Origin: Frigoriglobus tundricola
GTDB lineage: Bacteria > Planctomycetota > Planctomycetia > Gemmatales > Gemmataceae
Direction: 5' to 3'
Length of the DNA: 64,000 bases
Assembly (NCBI RefSeq): GCF_013128195.2
Contig: NZ_CP053452.2
Coordinates: 3,472,001-3,536,000, forward strand
Of the stretch, positions 8,653-17,751 are shown piece after piece. The notes beneath the pieces were generated by a model. It ran no database searches, was not told the origin of the DNA, and saw only the letters and a list, made by a program, of their open reading frames with translations. The translations under genes were made by a program, and so were the position numbers. Position 1 is the stretch's first letter, and every line of letters begins with the position of its first letter.

Positions 8653-8710
8653 TTGTGGCGCGGGCCTCTGGCCTGCACCGCCGGAAGCAGGCCAGAGGCC
8701 CGCACCACAA
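8653..8710. repeat. Paired-hairpin element, GGCC-TCT-GGCC variant
   Basis: Arms 8653-8676 and 8687-8710 are inverted copies (24 nt, one mismatch) around a 10-nt loop. Each arm is itself a mini-hairpin: the core GGCC-TCT-GGCC in the first arm, GGCC-AGA-GGCC in the second. Two related copies lie at 25572-25650 and 42711-42782, where the core is GGCG-TCT-CGCC. The stem base pair is swapped as a pair, and the central loop sequences differ. It lies between hemW and the macro-domain gene. Confidence 0.85.
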
Positions 8711-8740
8711 CAAAACTGTCGATCACACGAGGCGCTTCCA

Positions 8741-9355
8741 ATGCTCGAATCCATCTGGCTGGTTCATCCCGACGAAGCGATGTGCGCGGCGTTCCGGCGC
8801 CGGTTCGCGGGGCTGCGCGGCGTCCGCGTGATCCGCTCGCGCTTTCAAGAACTGGAGCCGCACGACGCCTTCGTCACGGCCGGGAACGCGTTCGGCATGA
8901 TGACCGCCGGGATCGATGCCGCGGTGGTGGACGTGTTCGGTGAGCAGATCATGAGCCGCGTGCAGAACCGCATCCGGGGCGACTACTACGGCGAGCAACC
9001 GGTGGGCACCGCGTTCGTTATCGACACGACCCACGCGGCGGTCCCGTTCCTCGTCCACGCGCCGACCATGCGCGTGCCCGGGAGCATTGAGGGCACGGAC
9101 AAGGTGTACAGCGCGACGTGGGCGGCGCTGCTGGCGGTCCAGGCCCACAATGCGACCGCCGACCGGAAAATCGAAACGGCCGCGTTCCCGGCGCTGGGCA
9201 CGGGGTTCGGCGGGGTGCCGTTCGACGAGGCCGCTCGGCAGATGGCAGTCGCTTACCGGTACTACCTCGAACCGGCGCACCGCATCGATTGGGACGTGGT
9301 GATCGAACGGCACCGGTCGATCTGCTACGACGCCGGGCGCCAGGTCATCCGCTGA
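8741..9355 (+). CDS. Macro-domain protein (ADP-ribose-binding fold)
   Basis: A stand-alone macro domain of 204 residues. Such proteins bind ADP-ribose or its esters and some remove ADP-ribose from proteins or nucleic acids. Visible marks are the early TAGNAFGMMTAGID loop (the counterpart of NAAN..LxxGGG), with Asn for the distal ribose, and the phosphate-binding GTGFGGVPFDEAARQM segment near the C-terminal third. ATG 8741 follows the paired-hairpin element; a longer upstream reading would only translate that repeat. It is followed 47 bp later by an AlkA-like glycosylase on the same strand, so a role in handling DNA or protein damage is possible but is inference from position. Confidence 0.85.
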   Translation: MLESIWLVHPDEAMCAAFRRRFAGLRGVRVIRSRFQELEPHDAFVTAGNAFGMMTAGIDAAVVDVFGEQIMSRVQNRIRGDYYGEQPVGTAFVIDTTHAAVPFLVHAPTMRVPGSIEGTDKVYSATWAALLAVQAHNATADRKIETAAFPALGTGFGGVPFDEAARQMAVAYRYYLEPAHRIDWDVVIERHRSICYDAGRQVIR

Positions 9356-9402
9356 CTCGACTTCGGGCTCGCCGGTGGCAAATGGCGTGATATACTGTCC
9401 GC

Positions 9403-10089
9403 ATGTCCACACCATTTTATAAAAAGGTCCGACGGCACCTGTCGGGCAACTGCCCCGTCATGAAGCGCCTGATCGAGCGGGTAGGGCCGTGTACGCTCGC
9501 GCCCAAGCCGTTCGACCCGTTCACGCTCCTGGTGCGGTGCGTCATCTCGCAGCAGATCTCCACCAAGGCCGCCGATTCGATCTTCAACCGGTTGGCCGCA
9601 GCCATTGCCGGGCCAGCGGAGCCGCACCCGGTCAGTGCGGACACCACGGCCGCGTGGCAGCGGACCGTTTCGATTCCGCTGGCGACGCTCGCGACATTCA
9701 CCGAAGCAGAATACAAGGCGTGCGGGGTGTCCGGCCCGAAGCAGCGGGCGCTCCGCTCGGTCATCGATCACGTGGAAACCCACCCCGACCTGCTGCCGAA
9801 CATCCCGACCCTCGCGGACGAAGTTCTCCGCGAGCAACTCGTCGCGATCAAGGGGATCGGCCCCTGGACGGTCGATATGTTTTTGCTGTTCGGCATTGCG
9901 CGACCGGACGTGTGGGCGGTCGGGGACTACGGGCTGAAGGTCGCGGTGAAGACGCACTTCAACCTGCGGAAACTCCCCGACGCAAAGAAGATGACCAAGC
10001 TCGCGAAGCCGTGGGAGCCGTACCGCAGCGTCGCGAGCTGGTACCTGTGGCGCAGCCTGGAGCCGCAGTATCGGGACGAGAAGACGTGA
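9403..10089 (+). CDS. HhH-GPD base-excision DNA glycosylase (AlkA-like, 3-methyladenine type)
   Basis: A DNA glycosylase of 228 residues that would cut alkylated bases from DNA as the first step of base excision repair. The fold marks are clear: VRCVISQQISTKAADSIFNRL at the start of the HhH-GPD domain, the helix-hairpin-helix LVAIKGIGPWTVDMFLLF, and DVWAVGDYGLKVAVK carrying the catalytic Asp of the GPD motif (near residue 180). The four-Cys iron-sulphur loop of the MutY/Nth branch is absent, which favours the AlkA/MAG branch. The N-terminal TBP-like domain of E. coli AlkA is missing, as in many short bacterial members. ATG 9403 lies after a purine-poor leader. Confidence 0.92.
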   Translation: MSTPFYKKVRRHLSGNCPVMKRLIERVGPCTLAPKPFDPFTLLVRCVISQQISTKAADSIFNRLAAAIAGPAEPHPVSADTTAAWQRTVSIPLATLATFTEAEYKACGVSGPKQRALRSVIDHVETHPDLLPNIPTLADEVLREQLVAIKGIGPWTVDMFLLFGIARPDVWAVGDYGLKVAVKTHFNLRKLPDAKKMTKLAKPWEPYRSVASWYLWRSLEPQYRDEKT

Positions 10090-10162
10090 AGGCCGATCCG
10101 GCGCGAACCTGGCGCATCGGTCATGTGTCCGTGTGGGGATTTCACCCTCACCGGGCCACGTC

Positions 10163-10363
10163 ATGGCACGCGACAAGAAGCCCCAGAAAGCGAATAAAAG
10201 CAAGTACATGGACCCGAAGACCGGTGCGTTCCGGCACGCGGACGGCGACCGCCGGCACCGCAGCGGGCCGTCCGCGAAAGCAGCTATCAAGAATAAGAAG
10301 ATCATTCGTGAATTCGACGGCGGAACCCCGGTCGATGGCCCACCGGGGGACGCAACTGCCTGA
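10163..10363 (+). CDS. Small basic protein of unknown function
   Basis: The 66-residue frame starting MARDKKPQKANKSKYMDPKTG is rich in Lys, Arg and Gly and lacks a signal peptide. The charged, low-hydrophobic composition resembles small nucleic-acid-associated or ribosome-associated proteins, but I recognise no family. It begins 73 bp after the glycosylase gene, with a GGGCCACGTC leader, not a good ribosome site. It is kept because the composition is clearly protein-like and the antisense frame is not. Confidence 0.5.
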   Translation: MARDKKPQKANKSKYMDPKTGAFRHADGDRRHRSGPSAKAAIKNKKIIREFDGGTPVDGPPGDATA

Positions 10364-10388
10364 GCGGAACGCACCGACCCGACAGCGC

Positions 10389-10435
10389 AGTGAGCCCATA
10401 AGCCCGGGGCGTTGCCCCCGGGCTTATGGGCTCAC
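10389..10435. terminator. Long GC hairpin after the small basic protein gene
   Basis: Arms of about 21 bp (TGAGCCCATAAGCCCGGGGC against its near-perfect complement, one extra C) close on a 3-nt GTT loop. It lies 26 bp after the stop at 10363 with no further gene until 10661, so it probably ends the plus-strand unit. There is no T-run, so it may equally be a repeat. The remaining leader 10436-10660 shows nothing else I can name. Confidence 0.6.
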
Positions 10436-10660
10436 ACGGTCACCCATTGTTCGGCGCGGGAAAAACGTGACCGCAACGCGAATAAAAAGTTACCACGCCT
10501 GCACTTCTTGCCAGGATTTTGCCGAAAGCCCAGGATGGTCTGATTACCCGGGCTGTAGCAATCCGATCCAATCTCCGGACGATTCGCTCTGACGACCCGC
10601 GCCCGCTCCTTCGTGGGCGGGGCCGGCACGTTCGGAGAGCTTCTGTTTACCGGGGGAATC

Positions 10661-12307
10661 ATGAGCCCGCCACGCATCGGGGGCCGCGCCGCGGCGGTCC
10701 TGCTCATGGTCGGCATGGGGTCGGTCGCGGCCCAACAACCACCAGGCGAACCGCCGGCAAAAAAGAACGCCCCGTCCGATGGGCTCCCGCCCGCTCCGGC
10801 CAAGACCACGATCGAAGCGGAGGCGGCCCCGAAGTCGATCCTTCAACCGGGCGAAAATCCGATCGACCTGGGCACCGCGCTGCGGCTGGCCGGCGTCGAG
10901 AACCCCGAACTGCTCCTCGCCCGCACGCGTGTTTCCGAGGTCGCGGCCCTGAGACAGCTCGCAGCCGCGCAGCTCCTCCCGAACCTGAACCTCGGGACCA
11001 ACTACGACTCCCACACCGGCGTCCTCCAGCAATCGACCGGGAACATCCTCAACGTCAGCCGGTCCGCGTCGTACTTCGGGCTCGGGGCGAACGCGGTCGG
11101 GGCCGGAACCGTGAACATTCCGGGCCTGTACTACAACCTGAACGTCGGCGACGCCTGGTACGGGTACCTGGCGTCCCGCCAGCGGGTGCGCACCGCGACC
11201 GCCGCGGCCGACGCCGCCCGCAACGACGTCCTCCTGCGGGTCTGCCTCGCGTACGTGGACCTGCTCCGGGGCGATTGCCGGCGGGTCATCGCCGCCAGGA
11301 ACCGCGCCGAGGCGGCCGAGATCACCCGGCTGACGACTGTGTTCGCCGAGAAGGGGGCGGGGCGGAAGGCGGACGCCGACCGGGCCGCGGTCGAACTCCG
11401 CAAGCGCGACGCGGAACTGGCGCAGGCCGAGGCCGACACGCTGACCGCCTCCGCCCGACTGGCACAGCTCCTGAACCTCGACCCGTCCACCCGGCTCAAG
11501 CCGATCGACGGGTGGGTCGTCCCGGCGCCCGTGGTGCCGGACCCGATCCCGCTGGCCGAACTGATCGCCATCGCCATGCTGGAGCGGCCGGAGCTGGCCG
11601 CCCGCCGGTCGGAGGTGCGCACGGCGCTCTACGAGCTCTCGAACGCGAAAGTGCTCCCGTTCGCCCCGAACGTCATCCTGGGGTACAGCGCCGGCGGCTT
11701 CGGCGGCGGCAGCAACCTGATCAGCACACCGCCGGGCTTCATCGGCGGAAACGGGCAGCTCCAGACCGGCCCGCGGTTCGGCGACTTCGACGGCCGCAGC
11801 GATTTCGACGTGGTCGTGTTCTGGACGCTGCGGAACCTGGGCGTCGGGAACGTGGCCCTGGTGCGGGCCGCCAGTAGCCGGATGAAGCAGATGCGGCTGC
11901 GGGAACTCGAAACGCTCAACACCGTGCGGGCGGAGGTGGCCGAATCGAAGGCGAAGGTGGACGCGCGGTTCCTCCAGATCGAGGCGGCCGAGAAGGCCGT
12001 GAAGTCCAGTATGGAAGCCTACAAGGAAGACCTGGCCCGGATCAAGTTGGGGCAGGGCCTGCCGCTCGAGCTGGTGGACAGCTTCCGAATCCTCGCGCGG
12101 TCCCGGTACGAGTACCTGGACGCGATCATCGACTATAACCGCGCCCAGTTCCAACTGTGGGTCTACCTGGGCCGGCCGCCCGCGAACGCGCTGGCCCGGC
12201 CGGTCCCCGCCGAACTCGTCCCGCCACCGATGATCGAGGTGCAACCCGGTCCGCGCGTCGTGCCGATCCCCCGAATTTTGCCGTCCCCGCTCCCCGTGAA
12301 ACCGTGA
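10661..12307 (+). CDS. TolC-family outer membrane efflux protein (first of two)
   Basis: An outer membrane channel subunit of 548 residues that would form the trimeric exit duct of an RND pump. A signal peptide (VLLMVGMGSVAAQQ) is followed by two repeats of the OEP domain with long helices. The first begins IDLGTALRLAGVENPELLLARTRVSE, the second near VPDPIPLAELIAIAMLERPELAARR. Glycine-rich strand segments (GYSAGGFGGGSN) match the beta-barrel part. Start ATG 10661 is preceded by CGGGGGAATC. A second, similar gene follows 41 bp later. The matching pump and adaptor lie convergently at 14203-19179. Confidence 0.9.
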   Translation: MSPPRIGGRAAAVLLMVGMGSVAAQQPPGEPPAKKNAPSDGLPPAPAKTTIEAEAAPKSILQPGENPIDLGTALRLAGVENPELLLARTRVSEVAALRQLAAAQLLPNLNLGTNYDSHTGVLQQSTGNILNVSRSASYFGLGANAVGAGTVNIPGLYYNLNVGDAWYGYLASRQRVRTATAAADAARNDVLLRVCLAYVDLLRGDCRRVIAARNRAEAAEITRLTTVFAEKGAGRKADADRAAVELRKRDAELAQAEADTLTASARLAQLLNLDPSTRLKPIDGWVVPAPVVPDPIPLAELIAIAMLERPELAARRSEVRTALYELSNAKVLPFAPNVILGYSAGGFGGGSNLISTPPGFIGGNGQLQTGPRFGDFDGRSDFDVVVFWTLRNLGVGNVALVRAASSRMKQMRLRELETLNTVRAEVAESKAKVDARFLQIEAAEKAVKSSMEAYKEDLARIKLGQGLPLELVDSFRILARSRYEYLDAIIDYNRAQFQLWVYLGRPPANALARPVPAELVPPPMIEVQPGPRVVPIPRILPSPLPVKP

Positions 12308-12348
12308 ATCGCCACGACCCAACCAACCCGACCGGAGGGGACCGGGGA

Positions 12349-14012
12349 ATGAGCAGGTCACGAAACTGGACGCGGTTCGCTCGCCGGTTCGCGGTCGCGG
12401 GCGTCGCCGGCGGCTCGCTGGCCGCGCCCGGCTTCGGGTGCCGTTCCGCCGACCCGCCCCCGCGTGTGGGCGCACCATACCCCGGTCCGGCGCCTGCGCC
12501 TGTTTCACCTGATGCTCGTGCGGACGCGGTCCGGATCGCCCCCGTCCTGTCCGCTGGGGCGATCGTGCCCGGTCCCGGCCACCGGGTCACCGCGGCCGGG
12601 GGATCGCGCCGCCCGAGCCAGGGGGACCGCCCCCGCGCCTCGTTTCGGACGCGGCGGTCGGTGCCCCCGGTGCCGTGGCGGCCTCGGGCGCGCCGGTGGC
12701 TCCGGAGACGCTCGATCTCGGGGTCGCGCTCCGGCTCGCCGGGGTCGAAAATCCGACGATCAATCTGGCCCGCGAGCGGATCCAAGAGGCGCTGGCGGAC
12801 CAGCTCGGCGCCCGGTCCATCCTGCTACCGAGCATCAACGTCGGTGGGAACTACCACGACCATGACGGCAACCTCCAGGCCGGGAGCGGGTTGATCCGGA
12901 ACGTGAACAGCCAGAGCCTGTTCCTGGGGCTGGGTGCCAGCACCGTCGGGTCCCAGACCGTCACGGTCCCCGGTATCCGGGTCCTCGCGCACCTCGGGGA
13001 CGCCTGGTTCGAGCCGCTCGCCGCCCGGCAACGGGTCTCGGCCCGGCAGTCCGATGCCCGCGCCGTGGAGAACGACATCCTGCTGCAAGTGGCGAGCGCG
13101 TACCTGGAACTGGCCGGGGCCGAGGCCCTGTTGGGCGTGCTGCAACAGGCCCGCGGGGACGCGGGCGAGGTAGCCCGGGTGACCCGCGTGTTCGCGGAGC
13201 AGGGCGCGGGGCGCCAGGCCGACGCCGAGCGGGCCTCGGCCCGCGCCGATCTCGTCCGCCGGGAGGAGCGGGCGGTCGAGGGGGACGTCGCGGTCGCGTC
13301 CGCGCACCTGTGCCGGCTGCTGAGTCTGGACCCGTCCGTGCGGCTCCGCAGCCCCGGCGGGGCGGTCGTACCGTTCCGGCTGATCCCCGAAGACGCCGAC
13401 ACCGAAGAGCTGGTGGCCGGCGCCCTGCGCGCGCGGCCGGAGGTGTTCGCCCGGACGGCCGAAGTGACCGAGGCCCAATACCGGGTGCGGCAGGAAAAGG
13501 TGCGCCCGCTCCTCCCGCTCGTCTCGGTCGGGTACAGCGGGGGGCTGTTCGGGGGCGGCGGCAGCCAGACGACCTCGTCGTTCGGGCCGCTCAAGCAGCG
13601 CTCGGATTTCGACACCTTCGCCGTCTGGAACTTCCAGGGACTGGGGTTCGGGAACCGCTCTCAGGTCCGCCGGGCCGACGCGGTGATGAGCGAATCGATC
13701 GCCCGCTTCGATGTGACCGTCAACCAGATCCGGCGGGAGGTGACCGAGGCCCAGGCCGACGCCCGCGCCGCGTACCGGCAACTCGGACTGGCGCGGGTGG
13801 CGCTGGGCAACGCCGAAGAGGGTTACAAACTGGAATCGGAGCGGATCAAACAAGGGCAGGGGCGGCCGATCGAAGTTCTCGACAGCCTCCAGCAGCTCAT
13901 CGACGCCCGGCGGGAGCTGGTGCGGGCCGTGATCGCGTATGACACGGCCCAGTTCCGCCTGTTCGTCGCCGTCGGGAGCACTCCGGACGGCACCCCCGCC
14001 CCGTTGCCGTGA
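12349..14012 (+). CDS. TolC-family outer membrane efflux protein (second, frameshifted near N-terminus)
   Basis: This is a paralogue of the preceding gene: LDLGVALRLAGVENPTINLARERI aligns with its OEP start, and the second half has the same layout (EELVAGALRARPEVFARTAE, GYSGGLFGGGGS). A signal-peptide-like N-terminus begins at ATG 12349 (RRFAVAGVAGGSLAAPGFGC, possibly a lipoprotein Cys). After AAG the frame goes off at a run of five G (12598-12602), and the proline-rich linker continues in another frame as IAPPEPGGPPPRLVSDAA. One extra G joins them into about 554 residues. If the break is real, translation could restart at GTG 12675 but without a signal peptide. I favour a sequence error because the rest is well preserved. 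Confidence 0.85.
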
Positions 14013-14032
14013 TTGCCGCCACCCGACTTTGA

Positions 14033-14189
14033 CTTCGCCCCGGAGGGGCCGGCTTTCGTAGCACCGGGCGGAAGCCCTGGGCCTGTTCGTTCCGCGGAAC
14101 AAAATAGGTACCGGGCAAAAGCCGGCGCCTTCGTTGTCTTCGCCCCGGAGGGGCCGGCTCTCGTAGCACGGGGCGGAAGCCCTGTGCCT
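14033..14189. repeat. Two direct 52-bp copies between convergent efflux genes
   Basis: 14033-14084 and 14138-14189 are direct repeats with about four differences. Each contains a CCCCGGAGGGGC mini-palindrome and a GGGCGGAAGCCC mini-palindrome. The first motif also appears near 2140 and the second resembles the hairpin at the end of the window. They fill the gap between the second TolC gene and the convergent RND gene and may serve as terminators for both. Confidence 0.85.
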
Positions 14190-14202
14190 CCTCGTCCCGC
14201 CG

Positions 14203-17200
14203 TCACACCGGCGGGGCGTCCCCCGCCGCCATCTCCTCTGCGTTCGGGTGGGTCACAGGGGCGCCCGGCTTGTACCCCGGTTCGCCGGGCAGCGGTTCGT
14301 CCGCCTCTTCGAACGTGTTGGGCACCAGGAGCGAGTACACGCACGGGACGACGAGCAGCGTCGTCGCCAGCCCGGCCAGCAGGCCGCCCAGCACCGCCCG
14401 CCCCAGCGGCACGTTCGCCTCGCTCCCGCGGGCCAGCCCCAGCGACATCGGGATCAGCGCGAAGAACGTCGCCAGCGCGGTCATCACCACCGGCCGCACC
14501 CGGACCGCCGCGGCCCGCCGGATCGCCTCCGTGGGCGTGAGGCGTTCGGACTTGCGCAAGTTCTCGGCGAAGTCGGTCAGGAGCACCGTGTTCGACACGA
14601 CGATCCCGACCATGAAGATCACCCCGAGCAGCGACTGCACGTTCAGCGCGGTGCCGGTGAAGTACAGCATGAGCACCACGCCGGTCACGCCGACCGGCAC
14701 GGCCGACAGGACGACCAGCGGCGTGAGGTACGATTTGAACAGCGCCACCATCAGGAAGTAGATCAGGATAATGGCCCCGCCCATCCCCAGCGCCTGAAAG
14801 CGGAAGGTGTCGTTCATCTTCCGGTACTCGCCGCTCAGGACGAGCCGCGCGCCCTCCATCGTCTTCTGGTCCTGGCGGTCCGGGTCGTACGGGGTCCACC
14901 CCTCGTCGTTCGTTTCGAACTCCATGCCCGCGAACTTGATCTTGCGCGTCCGCTGCTTGCCGTACTTCGCGACGATCGCGTTCACCTCGGCCGCGACGTG
15001 CCCCAGGTCGCGCCCCTGGACGCCCATCGTCAGGTCGACCGTCGGCTGGAGGGTGGTGTGGACGACCTCAGAAGGCACCTCGGCCTTCCGCACGGTGGCG
15101 ACGTTCCGCAGCGGGATGGAGCGCTTCTGGTCGGCGCTGGTGATCGGGATGTTCAGCAACGTGTCCAGGTCCCGGATGGACCCCTCCGGGTACTGGACGC
15201 CGACGAAGTACTGGTTGTGGGACTTCGGGTCGATCCAGAAGTTCCGCTTGTTGAACTGGACCGAACTGTTGAACGCGGCCACGATGTTCCGCATCACGTC
15301 CGTCTGGGTCAGTTGAAGGTTCGACGCCTTGGACTGGTCCACCTCGATGACGTACTCCGGGTAGTCGAGGCGCTGGATGATGCGGGCGTCCACCACGCCG
15401 TCGATCGCCCGCACCTCGGTCAGGATGCGGTCCGCCACCTGCCGGGCCTTCGGCAGGTTCTTGGCCCGGATCTGCACGTTGATCGGCGTCGAGCGGCCCT
15501 CGTTCATGGCGGAGCGGATCATCCCCCCGGCGTCGAACGCGAACTCCAAATTGTTGCGGGCGAACGGCGGGGTGTCCGGCGTGAGCCGGTCGTCGGTCCG
15601 GTCGTCCTTGGGCCCGGGCGCGGTGAGGCGCCGCTGGTACACCGCGTCGAGTGTCCGCTGGAACTCCGGGTCGTCCGCGAACCCGGCCCGCAGGAGGGCG
15701 ACGGCCTCTTGCGCCGACCGGCTCCGCTCCGGCTTGAGCTGCACCTTGAGGACCGCGTCCATCGGCCCGGCGTTCGGGGTGAACGCGGCGGACCAGTCGG
15801 CCTTCAGCCCGATCTCGCTGATAATGATTTCCAGATCGTCCCCGAGCTTCTGTTTCGTGTACGTCTCGACGGCCTCCACGTACCCCTCCGTCACCTCGAT
15901 GCGGGTGCCGGACTTGGTGCGCGCGTAAATCTCGAACGCCCCGGCGTCCACTTCGGGGAAGAACTCGCGGCGCAGGTTGAGGCCGAACACGACCACGACC
16001 AGGGCCAGGGTCGTGAACGCCGCCGCGATCACCGCCCACCGCACCGTCAGGACCGTGTCGAGCAGCCGGGTGTACGCCCGGATGCCGACCTCGATGAGCC
16101 CCTCCCACCGCTGGAACGCGCGGCCGAGCCAGTTCGCGTGTCCGCCGCGGTGGGCGTGCCCGTTGCGGTGCTGGTAGTCGTAGTCGTGGGACTCGACCGG
16201 GTGCGCCGCGTGCCCGCTCAGCCAGGCCGCGCAGCGGGCCGGGACGAACGTCCGGGAGAGCAGGTACGCGATGCTCATCGCGAACGCGACGGCGAAGAAC
16301 ATCGGCCGGAACAGGAACGCGCCGAGCCCGGGCATGAGCGCCAGCGGCAGGAGGACGAGTAGGGTGCAGAGGCTGGCAATCAGCTCCGGCATCGCCACCT
16401 CGCTCGCGCCCAGGAACGCGGCCTCCTTCGGCCGCGCGCCGAGCCCCAGGTGGCGGTGGGTGTTTTCCAGGCAGATGATCGCGCTATCGACCAGCGGGCC
16501 GATCGCCAGGGCCAGCCCGGCCAGCGTCATCACGTTCACCGTCTGGCCCATCCCGAACAGGCAGGCGACCGCCCCCATTACTGCGACCGGGATCGTCATC
16601 ACGGCGATGGCCGTCATCCGCCACTCGCCCAGGAACAGCAGGATCACGAGCGAGCAGAGGACCGCGCCGAGCACGCCCTCCTCGGCCAGGCTGTCGATCG
16701 CGCTGCTGACGTACACCGACTGGTCCATGACCGGCTTCAGCGCCACGTCCGGGGTGATGAGCTTGGCCTGCATGTCCGGCAGGTTGTCCTTCAGGCTCCC
16801 GACCACGGTGAGGGTGCTGGCGCCCTGCTGGCGGAACACCGGGATGTACACCTGGCGGCGGCCGTCCACCCGCACGATGTTGGTCTGCATCAGACTGGCG
16901 TCCCTCGGCTTGGCCACGTCCCGGAGGAACACCACCTTCCCGCCCTTCAGGGTCTTGATGGGGATGTCGCCCATGCGGTCCACCAGCTCGTACATCGAGT
17001 TCGAGTCGAGGGCGTAGTCCTGCCACCCGAACTTCGCGTCGCCGGCCGGGAGGAAGATGTTGAACTTGTCGAGCGCGTCCATGACGTCGACCGGCGACAG
17101 CCCGCGGGCCTGCATCTGCTCGCGGTCGAGGTACGCCAGGATGGTCCGCAGCCGGCCGCCGAACACCACCGGGGCGTTCGCCCCCGGCGACGCCATGATG

Positions 17201-17697
17201 TAGTTCCGCACCTCGTACCGGCCGCAGTCGAAGAGCGCGGACTCGCCCTGGGTCTTGCTGCTGAGCGCGACCAGGCAGACCGGCGTGGCCGAGGTCGGGT
17301 CGTAGGGCAGGATGACGGGCGGGAGGGTGCCCGGCGGCAGGTTCGGGATGGCCGCGGTGGCGAGCGAGTTCACCTGGGTCAGCGCGGAACTCGGGTCGGT
17401 GTCGTCGGAGTAGTAGTTGCGGATGACGCTCGCGCCGATGATGGACCGGGACTCCTGGCGGCGCGTCCCCGCGGCCTGCCCGGTCCACCGCTCCAGCGGG
17501 CTGGTGATGTCGGCCTCGACGCTCGTGGCCGGCATCCCGTTGTAGAACGTGAGCACCTGAACGGCCGGGCTGCGGTACACCGGCAGGATGTCGGCGGGGA
17601 TCCGCCACAGGGCGGCCGCGCCGGCGATCACAATGGTGAGGACCAGGACGGTCACCGCCCGGGGGTTCCGGAGCGCGAAACTGATCAGCCCGTTCAT
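14203..17697 (-). CDS. Efflux RND transporter permease
   Basis: A 1,164-residue inner membrane RND pump driven by the proton gradient. The architecture is complete: a TM1 start (MNGLISFALRNPRAVTVLVLTIV), the porter domain, TM2-6 with the membrane signature LAGLALAIGPLVDSAIICLENTHRHL, and a second porter. The second membrane half includes GVIFMVGIVVSNTVLLTDFAENLR. It has the general build of the heavy-metal/hydrophobic-efflux branches; substrate cannot be told from sequence by eye. The adaptor gene lies 54 bp upstream on the same strand, forming an adaptor-pump operon, and two TolC-type genes converge on it from the other side. Together they could make one full tripartite pump. Confidence 0.95.
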   Translation of the reverse strand: MNGLISFALRNPRAVTVLVLTIVIAGAAALWRIPADILPVYRSPAVQVLTFYNGMPATSVEADITSPLERWTGQAAGTRRQESRSIIGASVIRNYYSDDTDPSSALTQVNSLATAAIPNLPPGTLPPVILPYDPTSATPVCLVALSSKTQGESALFDCGRYEVRNYIMASPGANAPVVFGGRLRTILAYLDREQMQARGLSPVDVMDALDKFNIFLPAGDAKFGWQDYALDSNSMYELVDRMGDIPIKTLKGGKVVFLRDVAKPRDASLMQTNIVRVDGRRQVYIPVFRQQGASTLTVVGSLKDNLPDMQAKLITPDVALKPVMDQSVYVSSAIDSLAEEGVLGAVLCSLVILLFLGEWRMTAIAVMTIPVAVMGAVACLFGMGQTVNVMTLAGLALAIGPLVDSAIICLENTHRHLGLGARPKEAAFLGASEVAMPELIASLCTLLVLLPLALMPGLGAFLFRPMFFAVAFAMSIAYLLSRTFVPARCAAWLSGHAAHPVESHDYDYQHRNGHAHRGGHANWLGRAFQRWEGLIEVGIRAYTRLLDTVLTVRWAVIAAAFTTLALVVVVFGLNLRREFFPEVDAGAFEIYARTKSGTRIEVTEGYVEAVETYTKQKLGDDLEIIISEIGLKADWSAAFTPNAGPMDAVLKVQLKPERSRSAQEAVALLRAGFADDPEFQRTLDAVYQRRLTAPGPKDDRTDDRLTPDTPPFARNNLEFAFDAGGMIRSAMNEGRSTPINVQIRAKNLPKARQVADRILTEVRAIDGVVDARIIQRLDYPEYVIEVDQSKASNLQLTQTDVMRNIVAAFNSSVQFNKRNFWIDPKSHNQYFVGVQYPEGSIRDLDTLLNIPITSADQKRSIPLRNVATVRKAEVPSEVVHTTLQPTVDLTMGVQGRDLGHVAAEVNAIVAKYGKQRTRKIKFAGMEFETNDEGWTPYDPDRQDQKTMEGARLVLSGEYRKMNDTFRFQALGMGGAIILIYFLMVALFKSYLTPLVVLSAVPVGVTGVVLMLYFTGTALNVQSLLGVIFMVGIVVSNTVLLTDFAENLRKSERLTPTEAIRRAAAVRVRPVVMTALATFFALIPMSLGLARGSEANVPLGRAVLGGLLAGLATTLLVVPCVYSLLVPNTFEEADEPLPGEPGYKPGAPVTHPNAEEMAAGDAPPV

Positions 17698-17751
17698 GGC
17701 ACCTCAATGGGAAACAGAACGACCGCGGGTGCGCGGGGTGGTGGTCCGACG

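Noticed and set aside
14248-16362. Long plus-strand open frame opposite the first RND permease
   Set aside because: Composition is His/Arg/Asp-rich with no domain, and it lies wholly antisense to a clear RND gene.
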